Below, piece after piece: positions 28,019 through 37,794 of a stretch of 64,000 nt of DNA; positions within the stretch are counted from its first letter, which is position 1; the number at the start of each line of letters is the position of its first letter. Location: positions 1 through 64,000 of the forward strand of contig NZ_JACSPZ010000009.1 of assembly GCF_014836905.1 (NCBI RefSeq), read 5' to 3'. The stretch is from Solibacillus faecavium (GTDB taxonomy: Bacteria > Bacillota > Bacilli > Bacillales_A > Planococcaceae). Below the pieces are notes generated by a model, which saw only the letters and a list, made by a program, of their open reading frames with translations, ran no database searches and was not told the DNA's origin. The translations under genes were made by a program, and so were the position numbers.

Positions 28019-28265
28019 GGGCCTGGGACAAAACGAAAACTATCTATTTTTTAAAAGAAAAAATAGATAGTTTTCTGCTTCTACCAGAATTAATTTCCGT
28101 TACGGGGACGCTTTCCGGGGGCACGGCCTGAGCCTGTAGTCTCAGGCGTCGTGCTGTTCCCCCAGGAGTCGCCCCTTCACTTCAATCAATTCATATAATA
28201 TCAATTTCTTAATAAGAGTATTTCCCTTTTACAAAGAAATTTCTACTTATGTCCCAGCCTCTTTT
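28019..28265 (-). repeat. dispersed structured intergenic repeat, copy 2
   Basis: Inverted relative to copy 1, between the convergent deacetylase and pxpA genes. Ends: GGCCTGGGACAAAAC at the left and TTATGTCCCAGCCTC plus T6 at the right. The AT hairpin (28036-28052 with 28058-28074) is a perfect 17-bp stem whose sequence differs from copy 1 but keeps pairing. The GC-rich core (28092-28186) is almost identical to copy 1. Confidence 0.85.
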
Positions 28266-29024
28266 TTATTGAAATGCCTTTACTACAATACCTTGCTGCT
28301 CCAATTTCGTACGGGTCAGCTGGGCAAATTGTACGGCATGCTCCCCGTCCCCATGCACACAAATACTATGTGCTTGAAGTGGGAATTTCGTATTCTGAAC
28401 GGAAGTGACTGTTCCTTCCTTTATCATCTCTATTATTTGGGCGACAGCCCTTTTTTCGTCTGTAATATGAGCATTCGATTCGTTGCGCTTTGTAAGCGTG
28501 CCATCTTGCTGATACGTCCGATCCGCAAATACTTCGTGCACAGTTTTCAGGCCAATTTTTTCTCCTGCATTCGTTAATTCACTTGAGGCTAATCCATATA
28601 AAATTAACTTAGGCGAAATATCATATACCGCTTGTGCAATGGCTTTTGCTATATCTTCTTGTACCGCCGCCATATTATAAAGCGCTCCATGAGGTTTAAC
28701 ATGTTGCATTTTTACGTTTGTAGTTGTTAAAAATCCTTGCAGTGCACCGATTTGGTATACAACGATGTCATACGCCTCTTGAGGAGAAATCTTCATCTCC
28801 CTGCGCCCGAAGCCGTTTAAATCAGGTAGTCCCGGATGTGCACCGATTTGCACATTGTTTTTTACCGCCAGCTCCACCGTTTCGCGCATGACAGTTGGAT
28901 CTCCTGCGTGAAATCCGCATGCGATATTGGCTGACGTTATATAACGTAGTATTTCCTCTTGTTCTCCCAACTTATATCTTCCAAAGCTCTCGCCTAAATC
29001 ACAATTTATATCAATCGTATACAT
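28266..29024 (-). CDS. pxpA: 5-oxoprolinase subunit A
   Basis: A 252-residue LamB/YcsF-family protein, the PxpA component of the ATP-dependent 5-oxoprolinase that opens pyroglutamate to glutamate. Family signatures [45 protein letters not shown] and VKPHGALYN are clear. The length is normal. It is transcribed away from pxpBC with an 84-bp gap, whereas these genes are normally co-directional in Bacillus; the shared spacer may co-regulate both sides. Confidence 0.95.
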   Translation of the reverse strand: MYTIDINCDLGESFGRYKLGEQEEILRYITSANIACGFHAGDPTVMRETVELAVKNNVQIGAHPGLPDLNGFGRREMKISPQEAYDIVVYQIGALQGFLTTTNVKMQHVKPHGALYNMAAVQEDIAKAIAQAVYDISPKLILYGLASSELTNAGEKIGLKTVHEVFADRTYQQDGTLTKRNESNAHITDEKRAVAQIIEMIKEGTVTSVQNTKFPLQAHSICVHGDGEHAVQFAQLTRTKLEQQGIVVKAFQ

Positions 29025-29108
29025 AGCCTCTCCCCCAACAACTATCAGAATGTTATGCTATTATCATGCCATACATAATCATTCATTCCAATAATGAGGT
29101 GAAAATAC

Positions 29109-29810
29109 ATGCCGGTTCTGCAATTTAGGCAATTAAGCGACAATGCTCTATTTGTTCAATTTAGTACGACGATTAATGAACAAGCACACCATCAAATTCA
29201 TCAAGCTATGATAACTATCCAACAGCACCCTTTTCCCGGTTTTATCGAGCTTGTGCCGAGCTATACGAATCTTTGTATTTATTACGATCCGTTTATAGTT
29301 AGAAAATATTTACAACCCAACTTATTAAAAACGAGTTCAACAAAAGTACAAAACTATATTGAAAACTTACTTACTAATCAAGACATTTCATCTCAAGAAA
29401 TGGGCCGGCTAATAGATATTCCAGTTATTTACGGTGGTGAATATGGTCCTGACTTAAACGATGTTGCACATGTTAATGGATTAACACCGGAACAAGTGAT
29501 AGATATACATACCGCTAAACAGTATCTCGTCTATATGCTAGGCTTTGCACCTGGGTTCCCGTTTTTGGGCGGGATGGATAAACAAATCGCAACACCTCGT
29601 CATTCCACTCCAAGATTACAAATCGCGGCCGGTTCAGTAGGGATTGCCGGAGAACAAACAGGCATTTATCCGCTTGCAACACCAGGCGGTTGGCAAATTA
29701 TCGGTCGAACGATGACGCCATTATTTTTACCTGACAAAAACCCTCCTACATTATTACGAGCAGGTGACCGTGTTCGATTTGTTGCCGTAAAGGAGGTCAC
29801 TTCATGCTAA
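29109..29810 (+). CDS. pxpB: 5-oxoprolinase subunit B (KipI-like)
   Basis: A 233-residue PxpB/KipI-family protein with GRLIDIPVIYGGEYGPDL, LGFAPGFPFLGG and the GSVGIAGEQTGIYP motif of the cyclophilin-like domain. With PxpC and PxpA it forms 5-oxoprolinase; the Bacillus homologue also inhibits KinA. It overlaps pxpC by 7 nt, indicating coupling. Confidence 0.94.
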   Translation: MPVLQFRQLSDNALFVQFSTTINEQAHHQIHQAMITIQQHPFPGFIELVPSYTNLCIYYDPFIVRKYLQPNLLKTSSTKVQNYIENLLTNQDISSQEMGRLIDIPVIYGGEYGPDLNDVAHVNGLTPEQVIDIHTAKQYLVYMLGFAPGFPFLGGMDKQIATPRHSTPRLQIAAGSVGIAGEQTGIYPLATPGGWQIIGRTMTPLFLPDKNPPTLLRAGDRVRFVAVKEVTSC

Positions 29811-30730
29811 AAGTTATAAAACCAGGAATTTTTTCTACAATTCAAGATGGAAGGCGAACTGGCCATCAACAATATGGGATCATTACAAGTGGCGTAATGG
29901 ATTCAGTTGCCTACCGGATCGGCAATGCGCTGTTAAAGCAATCCGATAAAGCCGCCATTGAAATGACATTAAATGGCGGGTCATTCGAATTTAAAAAAAC
30001 TACAGCATTTGTTTTGACAGGTGGAATGATGCACGCAACACTTAATAATCAGCTAGTTCCCATGTATAAAGTCATTTCCGCTAAAGCAGGTGACATATTA
30101 ACGTGTGAGACTATAATAAATGGTGCAAGAAGCTATTTCTGTATTGCAGGTGGATTTTTAGTGGATGAAATACTCGGTAGTCGAAGCACCTATTTAAAAG
30201 CGAAGTTTGGCGGTTATAAAGGACGAGCACTGCAACCGGGCGATGAGATTCCTTATGAGGAAACGCGAATAAAATATGCTGCATATCAAGTAAATACAAA
30301 GACCTTCTACGAAAAAGCACCTATTCGTATACTACCAGGAACCGAGTGGCAGCAATTTAGCCGTGGTATGCAAACTAGCTTTATTAATCAATCTTATACA
30401 ATTTCGAATAAATCCGACCGTATGGGCTATCAATTAGACTCCCACAAGTCCATATTTCTTGAAAAACCGCTTCAATTACTTTCCGAAGCCGTCACATTCG
30501 GTACGATCCAATTACCTCCAAGTGGACACCCGATTCTATTAATGGCAGATCGGCAAACAACAGGAGGCTACCCGAAAATTGCACAAGTAATTACCGCTGA
30601 TTTACATCGTTTAGCGCAGCTTGCTCCCCAACAGACACTACTTTTCCAGCTTGTATCACTCGAACAGGCCGAAGAAGCTTATTTTGAACTGGAACAGCAA
30701 TTACGCTTGCTCGAAGCCGTTCTGAAATAG
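29804..30730 (+). CDS. pxpC: 5-oxoprolinase subunit C (KipA-like)
   Basis: A 308-residue PxpC/KipA-family protein, related to biotin-dependent carboxyltransferase domains. Signatures: GIFSTIQDGRRTGHQQYGI, GAIEMTLNGG-type block, SRSTYLKAKFGGYKGRAL and DRQTTGGYPKIAQV. It partners PxpB in the ATP-dependent ring-opening step. It ends at a bidirectional terminator. Confidence 0.94.
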   Translation: MLKVIKPGIFSTIQDGRRTGHQQYGIITSGVMDSVAYRIGNALLKQSDKAAIEMTLNGGSFEFKKTTAFVLTGGMMHATLNNQLVPMYKVISAKAGDILTCETIINGARSYFCIAGGFLVDEILGSRSTYLKAKFGGYKGRALQPGDEIPYEETRIKYAAYQVNTKTFYEKAPIRILPGTEWQQFSRGMQTSFINQSYTISNKSDRMGYQLDSHKSIFLEKPLQLLSEAVTFGTIQLPPSGHPILLMADRQTTGGYPKIAQVITADLHRLAQLAPQQTLLFQLVSLEQAEEAYFELEQQLRLLEAVLK

Positions 30731-30769
30731 AAAAAACCTCGTAAAAGAAGAGCCCTACTTTTACGAGGT
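30731..30769. terminator. bidirectional intrinsic terminator
   Basis: A 12-bp perfect stem (ACCTCGTAAAAG, 30736-30747, with 30758-30769). T6 follows on the minus strand, so it serves mainly the ABC permease gene, and pxpC reads into it from the other side. Confidence 0.85.
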
Positions 30770-30779
30770 GGAATTTTCC

Positions 30780-32102
30780 CTATAATTCTTGTCTTAAAGC
30801 CTGCATTACTTCGATTTTCGTTGCTTTTCGTGCTGGTCTTAATCCTGATATCATCGCAACACCGATACTAATTGTTGCAGCAATCACTACTAACTGCCAT
30901 GGAATAGCAGAAAATTGGATATTGCCAAAGTTTTCTTCACCTGTTGCTGCCTCTAAAACAATCGGCAGTAAAAGATTAGATGCAAAGCTTACTAGGTAGG
31001 AAATCGCAATGGCTATGACTGTTCCGATAACACCTATAAATGTACTTTCCATTAAAAATAGTCGCTGAATCAATTTTGGACTCGCTCCAATTGCCTTTAG
31101 TACACCAATTTCCCTTGTACGCTCTGTTACCGCCATTGTCATTGTATTGAATATACCGATTGATGCAATTAGTACTGCAATCGTCCCAACAAATACCAGA
31201 CCTGCCTTTAACACTAAGAAAAAGACATTTAAGTCCTCAAGCTGTTCGGTAACCGAGTATACACCGTAGCCTTTCCCACGTAAATCTTCCAAGATTGGTT
31301 TCACGTATTCTAAGCTTTTTGCATAAATATCATAGCGTTCAAAAAATAATTGGTAATCAGCCGGGTTCTCATCAATTACTTGCTTAAAGCTATTTTCAAG
31401 AACTGCACGTTGCTCGTCCATCATATAAATTCTATTTTCAATTGCCCATTCATATGCAGGCTTTGGCATCACACCAACAATCGTATATGTCATACGATCT
31501 GAAAGCTTGTTCGGATCATCATACGACCTTATCGCAATTTCAATCTCCTTACCGATTAATGAGCTCTTATAGCCTTCTTCTTCTCCATTATAATAAGTAC
31601 CCTCTGTTTTAGCCGCTTTTTCTTTTTCCTCAATCAATTTGCGGTCTGCCTCATTCAATAACGTTTGACCGAAATGATAGCCGACAACAATTTCATTTTC
31701 ATTTTTCGGGTATGTGCCTTCTGCTAACGGCTTTGCTATAGAAGCATAATCAGTGAAATTCGTTAATCGTAAACCAGAAATTGTATCCCGGTCTTCAAAA
31801 AAACTTTTCACCTCTGCATCTATTGTCGTTGTTTTTAAAACAGTCTGTACATTTTCTACTGCTTCAATTTCTGCTACTTCCTCTTCCGAAAACTGTGCTT
31901 CCCCACCCATAACTTCAATTTTTGTGACGCTTTCACTCGATAAAATTTCTTCCTCCATTGAAGCTTGCAACCCAAATCCGATCGAAGCAAGTACGATTAG
32001 AAACGCACAGCCCATTGTAGCGGCAAGCACCGTCATAAATACGCGTAATTTGTTCTTCTTAATATGCTGCATGACAAAGTCTACTTGATCTTTAAATAAC
32101 AC
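30780..32102 (-). CDS. FtsX/MacB-type ABC transporter permease
   Basis: A 440-residue permease: an N-terminal TM helix (about 18-40), a ~220-residue extracellular MacB periplasmic-core-like domain, and three C-terminal TM helices with the FtsX motif TMAVTERTREIGVLKAIGAS. Such proteins act as mechanotransmitters for lipoprotein or peptide extrusion rather than classic transport. Its start overlaps the end of the ATPase gene by 11 nt. Confidence 0.92.
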   Translation of the reverse strand: MLFKDQVDFVMQHIKKNKLRVFMTVLAATMGCAFLIVLASIGFGLQASMEEEILSSESVTKIEVMGGEAQFSEEEVAEIEAVENVQTVLKTTTIDAEVKSFFEDRDTISGLRLTNFTDYASIAKPLAEGTYPKNENEIVVGYHFGQTLLNEADRKLIEEKEKAAKTEGTYYNGEEEGYKSSLIGKEIEIAIRSYDDPNKLSDRMTYTIVGVMPKPAYEWAIENRIYMMDEQRAVLENSFKQVIDENPADYQLFFERYDIYAKSLEYVKPILEDLRGKGYGVYSVTEQLEDLNVFFLVLKAGLVFVGTIAVLIASIGIFNTMTMAVTERTREIGVLKAIGASPKLIQRLFLMESTFIGVIGTVIAIAISYLVSFASNLLLPIVLEAATGEENFGNIQFSAIPWQLVVIAATISIGVAMISGLRPARKATKIEVMQALRQEL

Positions 32103-32793
32103 GGTGATTACCCTCCTTTACTAACTTGCCATCATGCATGCGGAAGCGTTTATCAGCAATCATTGCAACTTCCTCGTCATGTGTAATAATAATAAATGTC
32201 AAATCAAGTTCTCGATTTAACTGCTGAATAAGCATCAAAATATCTTGCTCCGTTTCCGAATCGAGGCTCCCTGTAGGTTCGTCCGCCAATAATATTGGGG
32301 CATTTGTTACAAGTGCCCGTGCTATACTAACACGCTGCTGTTGCCCCCCTGATAATTCATTTGGGTAATGATCCGTTACTTCCGTCAAACCAACCTTCTG
32401 CATAATAACTTCAACACGTTTTCTACGCGCTGAAACATTCATCCCTTTTAATTTTAAAGGCAATTCTATATTTTCAAATGCCGTTAAGCTTGGCATCAGT
32501 TGAAAGTTTTGAAATATAAAGCCGTAATTTTCTAAACGAAACTTAGCGCTCGCAGCTTCATTAAATGCCGCGATTTCCTGTGCATTAACGACAATCGAAC
32601 CATGCTCTGGCTTCATAAAACCTGCTAATATTTGCAGTAATGTAGATTTTCCAGAACCACTCTTCCCTACGATTGCTACAATCTCACCGCGCTTTACATC
32701 AAAGGATACATCCCTCAGTACGGGTACTGTTTTTTCCTTCCCTTTTTTACCGATTGAAAATGTATGTTGTAAGTTATTCACTTTAATCATCAT
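32092..32793 (-). CDS. LolD/MacB-type ABC ATPase
   Basis: A 233-residue ATP-binding subunit with Walker A GKSGSGKST (about 42-50), Q-loop FQNFQLMPSLTA, signature LSGGQQQRVSIARAL, Walker B ILLADEPTGSLD and the His switch ITHDEEVA. It powers the overlapping FtsX-like permease. AAAAGGAG precedes two adjacent ATG codons. The substrate is unknown; no sensor kinase neighbours it, unlike the BceAB type. Confidence 0.93.
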   Translation of the reverse strand: MMIKVNNLQHTFSIGKKGKEKTVPVLRDVSFDVKRGEIVAIVGKSGSGKSTLLQILAGFMKPEHGSIVVNAQEIAAFNEAASAKFRLENYGFIFQNFQLMPSLTAFENIELPLKLKGMNVSARRKRVEVIMQKVGLTEVTDHYPNELSGGQQQRVSIARALVTNAPILLADEPTGSLDSETEQDILMLIQQLNRELDLTFIIITHDEEVAMIADKRFRMHDGKLVKEGNHRVI

Positions 32794-32974
32794 TGTTCAC
32801 TCCTTTTCCCATACATTTAGTGTAAACGGTAAATCTTAATATTTAGAAAGGCTAAAAGTGAAGAAATTCTTAAGAAAAAAGATAAGTACAATAAGTTGCG
32901 ATTTTCCTTTGGCGGGAGCCGCATAGTAGCAGTAAAGGATAAGAAACTTGTCACTTCATTAGTTCTTTCAAATA

Positions 32975-33015
32975 AAAAACCGCAAGCACATATTCTCCTG
33001 TGTGCCTACGGTTAA
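32975..33015 (-). terminator. intrinsic terminator of beta-propeller gene
   Basis: Stem AACCG...GCACA with TGTGTGC...CGGTT and loop near 32993-33000; on the minus strand it is followed by T6. Confidence 0.8.
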
Positions 33016-33022
33016 TTTACTG

Positions 33023-35161
33023 TTAAAACCCTACTGTTTGCTGCTTTTCAAACGTTTTCCCATTGAAACTTGTTACCTTGGATGGAGACACTGTAAACAA
33101 TTGATCGTCTAAATATAATAATCGTTGTACTACATTATAATAATCTTCATATTGTTCACCTGGACGTGCCTTTTCCATCATGTCAGCTACAAGTTCAATT
33201 CCTGAAGCCGTTACTTTATAAATGTGCGCACCCGTTCCTTCATATTTTAATCGGTCTTCCTCTTCTGTCGGTGAGTAAAGTGTTACAGGGAATCCATAAT
33301 AGTTTTGGCGTGGATCTCTGAATAACGCTTTGTGATCGTGTTGAACAGGAGAATATGTGCCACGTCCTCCAATCACTAACGCTTGTTTTTCTTTCGGATT
33401 ATTGAAATCTGTTACATCAAACAAGCTCAGTTTCATACCTTTCGTTAAGACAATCGGCTCTTTAGAACCCTCTTCCATTCGAACTTCCGTATCATAGCCA
33501 ATTCCAAGTAAATGATTTTCATCAATCGGATGCAGGTAATTACTGAATCCTGGAATTTTCAGCTCCCCTAATACTTTTGGAGATTTCGGATTTCCTGTAT
33601 CGATGACAAACAGCGGATCAGTTTCTCTAAATGTTACTAAATACGCTTTATCACCCATAAAACGAGCAGAGTAAATACGTTCACCCTTTGCTAAATCCTT
33701 AACTGCCCCAACCTGCTTCATATTTTTATCTAAAATAAATAAATGATTTTTCGAATTTGCTGCAGTTCCCCAGGCATTGCCTTCTGTCGTGGCAATACGG
33801 AAGTGACCATCATGCTCATCCATTGAAAATTGATTTAATATAGAACCTGTTACTTTTCCTTGTGCCTCCATTTTTAAAGCTGTTTTATTTACTGAAATTT
33901 TATAGATTGTCGTTTCATTATTTTGTGGTGCTGGCATGATATTGGAGACGGCTGTATCTGCGGTTTCAATTTCCGGCCAGAAACCGTAATGATTCATAGA
34001 CGCAATATAGATCGCATTTTCGGACATATACATTTGACCGCTGCTTCCTAGAAAGCTCTCTGTTTTCCATTCATTTGACTTCACATTGCTGACATCGATT
34101 GCCGAAACGATCAAATAATTCGGCTCATTGCTTTCCGGTAAAAGACGGATTTTATCGATTGGCATAATTGTTTCCTTTTTACCATCATACGTAGACGGAC
34201 GCAATTCAACATTCGGTGTCTCTTGAAGCAGCCAGTAGTTCGGTGTAAGACTCGACACTACATATAAATAGTTTCCGGATTTGCGAATATTTAATATACC
34301 ACCATCATGACCTACTTCACGTACTAATGTTGCGTTTTTAGCATCGGTCACATCATAAAACGCTACTGTTGATACGGATTTCCCATCATACGGTTCCTTT
34401 TGTGTCTGAACATAAGACGAGTATCCAACTATTAATGTTTTATCATGTATCATTAGATGATTCGGATAAATATCTTTACCAACAGTTATACGCTTCACCA
34501 CTTTTAAATCTTTCGTATCGACAATTGCTACCTTGTTATCAATAATCGTGTAAATATATCGACCGTCTGTAACCGTAATGTCCCCTTCATCAATACCTTC
34601 TACTTGATTATTTGTAGTAGAATGACTCGGACCCCCGCTACTTTTTGCACTATTATCCATCGACATAGCGGATTCCTCTTTTGCCATATCATTTGTTACC
34701 ATATCGTTAAATCGATTCGACAATGAATTTTCTGCCGCTAAAAATGCGCGAAAATAATCTTTTAAATCTTCTGTTGAAACAATATTTTTCACTTTCTTAA
34801 CGACTACAAGTGTCACAGACTGTTCCTGCTGCAATTTAGTTTTCTTTGCAAAGGCATCTTTTTTGATTTGAAGTGTGTATTTCCCTAAATTTAACCCATC
34901 TACAGATAAAATTTCCCCGTTGCTATTAATCGAAAGTTTAGCCTTTGTAGCCTTCTCGTTTTCATCTAATACAACGATAGAACCATCCGTTAAACTCTCT
35001 TTCGTAATTGGTTGCTTCAATGTAATCGAATACGTTTCCCCTTTAAATGAAATACCTGTTGCCTGCACTTCTGTGTTTTTAGTAAAGAAAAAATAGCCAA
35101 ATACTAAAATTGCGACAAGTGAAGTAATTAATCCCATTCCAAAAAGCTTGCCATTTTTCAT
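33023..35161 (-). CDS. secreted beta-propeller domain protein (PF09826 type)
   Basis: A 712-residue membrane-anchored protein: an N-terminal TM/signal segment (about 8-27), a ~90-residue Ig-like Bacillus-type domain, a low-complexity Ser-rich linker near 165-185, then a large beta-propeller beginning NNQVEGIDEGDITVTDGRYIY. The propeller blades carry repeated strings of the type VIDTGNPKSPKVLGELKIPG and LFDVTDFNNPKEKQALV. The VEGIDE-GD motif is the family hallmark. AAAGGAGG lies before ATG. Function is unknown; the location is extracellular and cell-associated. Confidence 0.88.
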   Translation of the reverse strand: MKNGKLFGMGLITSLVAILVFGYFFFTKNTEVQATGISFKGETYSITLKQPITKESLTDGSIVVLDENEKATKAKLSINSNGEILSVDGLNLGKYTLQIKKDAFAKKTKLQQEQSVTLVVVKKVKNIVSTEDLKDYFRAFLAAENSLSNRFNDMVTNDMAKEESAMSMDNSAKSSGGPSHSTTNNQVEGIDEGDITVTDGRYIYTIIDNKVAIVDTKDLKVVKRITVGKDIYPNHLMIHDKTLIVGYSSYVQTQKEPYDGKSVSTVAFYDVTDAKNATLVREVGHDGGILNIRKSGNYLYVVSSLTPNYWLLQETPNVELRPSTYDGKKETIMPIDKIRLLPESNEPNYLIVSAIDVSNVKSNEWKTESFLGSSGQMYMSENAIYIASMNHYGFWPEIETADTAVSNIMPAPQNNETTIYKISVNKTALKMEAQGKVTGSILNQFSMDEHDGHFRIATTEGNAWGTAANSKNHLFILDKNMKQVGAVKDLAKGERIYSARFMGDKAYLVTFRETDPLFVIDTGNPKSPKVLGELKIPGFSNYLHPIDENHLLGIGYDTEVRMEEGSKEPIVLTKGMKLSLFDVTDFNNPKEKQALVIGGRGTYSPVQHDHKALFRDPRQNYYGFPVTLYSPTEEEDRLKYEGTGAHIYKVTASGIELVADMMEKARPGEQYEDYYNVVQRLLYLDDQLFTVSPSKVTSFNGKTFEKQQTVGF

Positions 35162-35262
35162 AAAAACCCTCCTTTTCCATTCTTTTGTATTTAATTAGAC
35201 TTGGAAATAACGGAAAGGTTACAGAACAAATAAAAATTTTTACACATATCTTTACAAACAAA

Positions 35263-35309
35263 CAAGCCACCGCTTTGATCAAAATATAATCAAAGCGGTG
35301 GCTTGTTTT
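35263..35309. terminator. strong hairpin terminator
   Basis: A perfect 17-bp stem (CAAGCCACCGCTTTGAT, 35263-35279, with 35289-35305) and 9-nt loop, with T-rich flanks on both strands. It ends the minus-strand VOC genes. Confidence 0.85.
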
Positions 35310-35331
35310 CTCCAATAGAAAATAACCCTCT

Positions 35332-35730
35332 TTATTTAAAGGAAGGGCTAAGCTCACTCCATACATCAAATTTATTACCATCCGGATCAAAAAAAGTAAA
35401 ATTCCGGCCAGCATGTCCTCTGTCTTCAATTTCTCCAACGTTTATTTCACTTTGCTTAAAATCTTTGTGTAATGCTTCTAATGCCTTTATTCCATCGACT
35501 TCAAATGTTAACGAAAAACGCTCACTCCCGTAAATATCCAAGAAATTGGAGCTTTGGCCTTCAAGGGACTTTACAAGAAAGATACTTTGATTGGCCAAGT
35601 TTAAAATAGCTTTGTCCTCATCTTTGTAGCTTAACTCTGCTTCTAGTTTTTTTACATACCAATCAGCAGCAAGGTCTACATTCGTTACTGGAATATATGT
35701 TGTACCTATTCTTAGTAATTTCTCCCTCAT
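35332..35730 (-). CDS. VOC (glyoxalase/bleomycin resistance) family protein
   Basis: A 132-residue VOC-fold protein with two beta-alpha-beta-beta-beta units: TYIPVTNVDLAADWYVKKL at the start and DRGHAGRNFTFFDPDGNKFDVWSE at the end. The C-terminal metal-ligand glutamate (WSE) is present. Substrate unknown; such proteins are metal-dependent lyases, dioxygenases or antibiotic-binding proteins. AAAGGAG lies 5 nt before ATG. It is separated from a second VOC gene by 29 nt, so the two form an operon. Confidence 0.85.
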   Translation of the reverse strand: MREKLLRIGTTYIPVTNVDLAADWYVKKLEAELSYKDEDKAILNLANQSIFLVKSLEGQSSNFLDIYGSERFSLTFEVDGIKALEALHKDFKQSEINVGEIEDRGHAGRNFTFFDPDGNKFDVWSELSPSFK

Positions 35731-35759
35731 TTTGATCTCCTTTCAGCTTTTAAAAGCCT

Positions 35760-36137
35760 TTATTTACAGACTCCCAATGGATTGCCATCCGGATCATAAA
35801 AAGTGAAAAATCTAGTGGATCCTTCCCCTCCAATTGAATTCACCTTTACACCTTTGGTCAGAAGAGTATTATGGGCTTCTTCTATATCTTTAGGAATAAA
35901 ATTATAGTATTTGCCTACCCCAAACTTGTTCTCCGGGAACTTCATTGGTACATGATTCAAAGTCTTCACCAAACATACTACCGTTTGGGACTCTTCTCCA
36001 ATTTGCATGACAGCTGCCTCTTCTTCAATGTAAATTATTTCAAATCCCAGTACTTCTTCATACCATTTAGCCGAAATAGCTGGGTCTTTTACAGGGATAA
36101 AAACACCTTCCATTCCCTTAAAAATGGGGATAGTCAT
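35760..36137 (-). CDS. VOC family protein
   Basis: A 125-residue VOC-fold protein (GVFIPVKDPAISAKWYEEVLGFEI; GEGSTRFFTFYDPDGNPLGVCK). It is a divergent paralogue of the adjacent VOC gene; the C-terminal ligand position reads CK instead of the usual E, so metal binding may differ. AAGGAG lies 8 nt before ATG. Confidence 0.85.
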   Translation of the reverse strand: MTIPIFKGMEGVFIPVKDPAISAKWYEEVLGFEIIYIEEEAAVMQIGEESQTVVCLVKTLNHVPMKFPENKFGVGKYYNFIPKDIEEAHNTLLTKGVKVNSIGGEGSTRFFTFYDPDGNPLGVCK

Positions 36138-36174
36138 CTATTCAACTCCTTGTTATGTTCCTAGCGATCTGTAT

Positions 36175-36819
36175 TTAAAATTCATTAATTTCTTTAATCA
36201 CACTTTTTAATACATCAATTGAAGTAACAGGGTCATTCTCATATTGCAAACCATGATTTACATTAGGGAATAGTGTGGAAACAATGTTCGTATTTTGAAC
36301 TATTTGCTCATATCTTTCTGCATTGTAATGCTGATCGTTGTCACCGATAAAACATAATCCTCTGTTTTCTGCTTTTACCATTGCCTCAAAAACATCTTCC
36401 CTTTTAATAAGCGGAGTTAGCCAAACTGCTTTTGCCTCTTTAAAAATATTTCTTTTTAACTCCGATGACATAGCAATCGTTCCTAAAGATTTGCCGATCA
36501 GACAAAAGGATTCATACGATCCATCATTTAAAACATGATCGATAACTACCCTTACATCATGCTTAATCGCATCACTAATTTCATCGATGCTGAAATTATC
36601 ATAGAATTTGTCATTATAAGAGTAATTGACTTGTAACACATCGGAGGATTTATTTAAAAACACTCCAGTCGAATAATGAAAGAGAGGAGCTTGCGTGCTA
36701 TATCCAGCTCCAGGAAGCATGATTACTAAATTTTTTGAATCCTCATTGGTGCTTAATAAAGTGTAGGGAATTTTCATTTCCTTATATCCCACTACTGAAT
36801 CCGTTTTTACTTTAAACAT
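36175..36819 (-). CDS. alpha/beta hydrolase family protein
   Basis: A 214-residue alpha/beta-fold protein with oxyanion segment VIMLPGAGYST, nucleophile elbow GKSLGT (Ser about 110), GDNDQHY as the acid loop and NVNHGLQ carrying the histidine. The triad is complete. AGGAGG precedes ATG. The same strand carries the VOC pair downstream (37-nt gap) and the PP2C-like gene upstream (26-nt gap), so these four probably form one transcript. Substrate unknown. Confidence 0.83.
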   Translation of the reverse strand: MFKVKTDSVVGYKEMKIPYTLLSTNEDSKNLVIMLPGAGYSTQAPLFHYSTGVFLNKSSDVLQVNYSYNDKFYDNFSIDEISDAIKHDVRVVIDHVLNDGSYESFCLIGKSLGTIAMSSELKRNIFKEAKAVWLTPLIKREDVFEAMVKAENRGLCFIGDNDQHYNAERYEQIVQNTNIVSTLFPNVNHGLQYENDPVTSIDVLKSVIKEINEF

Positions 36820-36845
36820 AGAAATGCCTCCTATTCTTCATAAAT

Positions 36846-37652
36846 TTATAAGTCACTTGGTTCACTCGCATTTCTTTCTACATTAACTATCCACGAAATA
36901 ATAGTAGTGCTATCTCGTACTCCCTTTTTTTCAATCTCCTTTAATAAATTCTGCACGGAATCTTGATGGGATTTGGCGTTATCAAATACCTTCATAATTT
37001 CGGTAGCGTTATGGAAATTACCATCAGGGCATTCCGTTAAACCATCTGTTGTAAGAAAAAGATGGTTCTTTCCTTTTCTTAATTCCCTACGCCCCGTACT
37101 ATAGCATGGTACATCCAGTTCAAAGGTGTTTACTTGTCCTATCCATTCATAGAAATTTCTTTGGTTCAAAAGATATTGATCCATCTTAGCCAATTCGGGG
37201 TGAAACAGATGAAGGATACAATCTCCAACTGAAAACCACCAAACATACTTGTCTTTTCTTAAAACGATAAGACACGCAGTTTCCCCTTGGATCTCTCGAC
37301 AACTCGCTAGAAAAAGTGGATTTTGAAAAATATGTACTATGTATTTGTCCATTTGATTAAAAGAATCTCGTAATGGCATGTTAAAAATAGTCGTTAAATT
37401 TTGTTCTTCCTCTGTAATAGTATTTATGACAAGTTCGGCGCTCTCTGCTGAATTATGTGCATCGAGGAGCACTACAAATTCCCAATCCTGTTCTTCATCT
37501 GACCAAACTATACAGCCATCCTCGTTTTTATATTGACCTGCCGATGAATTACCTCCAAAACGACCGATTGTTAAGTTGTTGACTTGCTCAATATGTAGTA
37601 TATCTACAAAATGATTTTCACTCCCCACCCAGCTAAATTTATACAATTGCAC
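36846..37652 (-). CDS. PP2C-like serine/threonine phosphatase
   Basis: A 268-residue protein with the order of PP2C motifs: FVVLLDAHNSAE (in place of DGHGG), GETACLIVL, WFSVGDC, LTTDGLTE and RDSTTIISW. The metal-binding aspartates are kept, though the first motif is unusual. It lacks TM and regulatory domains. The annotated GTG at 37652 touches the G-run; the TTG two codons later (37646) is better spaced from AAGGGG, so the start is uncertain. No kinase partner is adjacent. Confidence 0.8.
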   Translation of the reverse strand: MQLYKFSWVGSENHFVDILHIEQVNNLTIGRFGGNSSAGQYKNEDGCIVWSDEEQDWEFVVLLDAHNSAESAELVINTITEEEQNLTTIFNMPLRDSFNQMDKYIVHIFQNPLFLASCREIQGETACLIVLRKDKYVWWFSVGDCILHLFHPELAKMDQYLLNQRNFYEWIGQVNTFELDVPCYSTGRRELRKGKNHLFLTTDGLTECPDGNFHNATEIMKVFDNAKSHQDSVQNLLKEIEKKGVRDSTTIISWIVNVERNASEPSDL

Positions 37653-37794
37653 CCCCCCTTTATTCTTTTTAGATCCACAATTTTTAAATGGAAACTAATC
37701 ATGACTAAACTTTTACTAAAACCTATATTTCTTCCTATATATCCCAATTTTTTATAAAAATCAGGAGACTTTTCGCCACATCGAATGCTAGGAA

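Noticed and set aside
35079-35438. 119-codon minus-strand ORF
   Set aside because: It overlaps a clear VOC gene, a strong terminator and the start of the beta-propeller gene; out-of-frame shadow.
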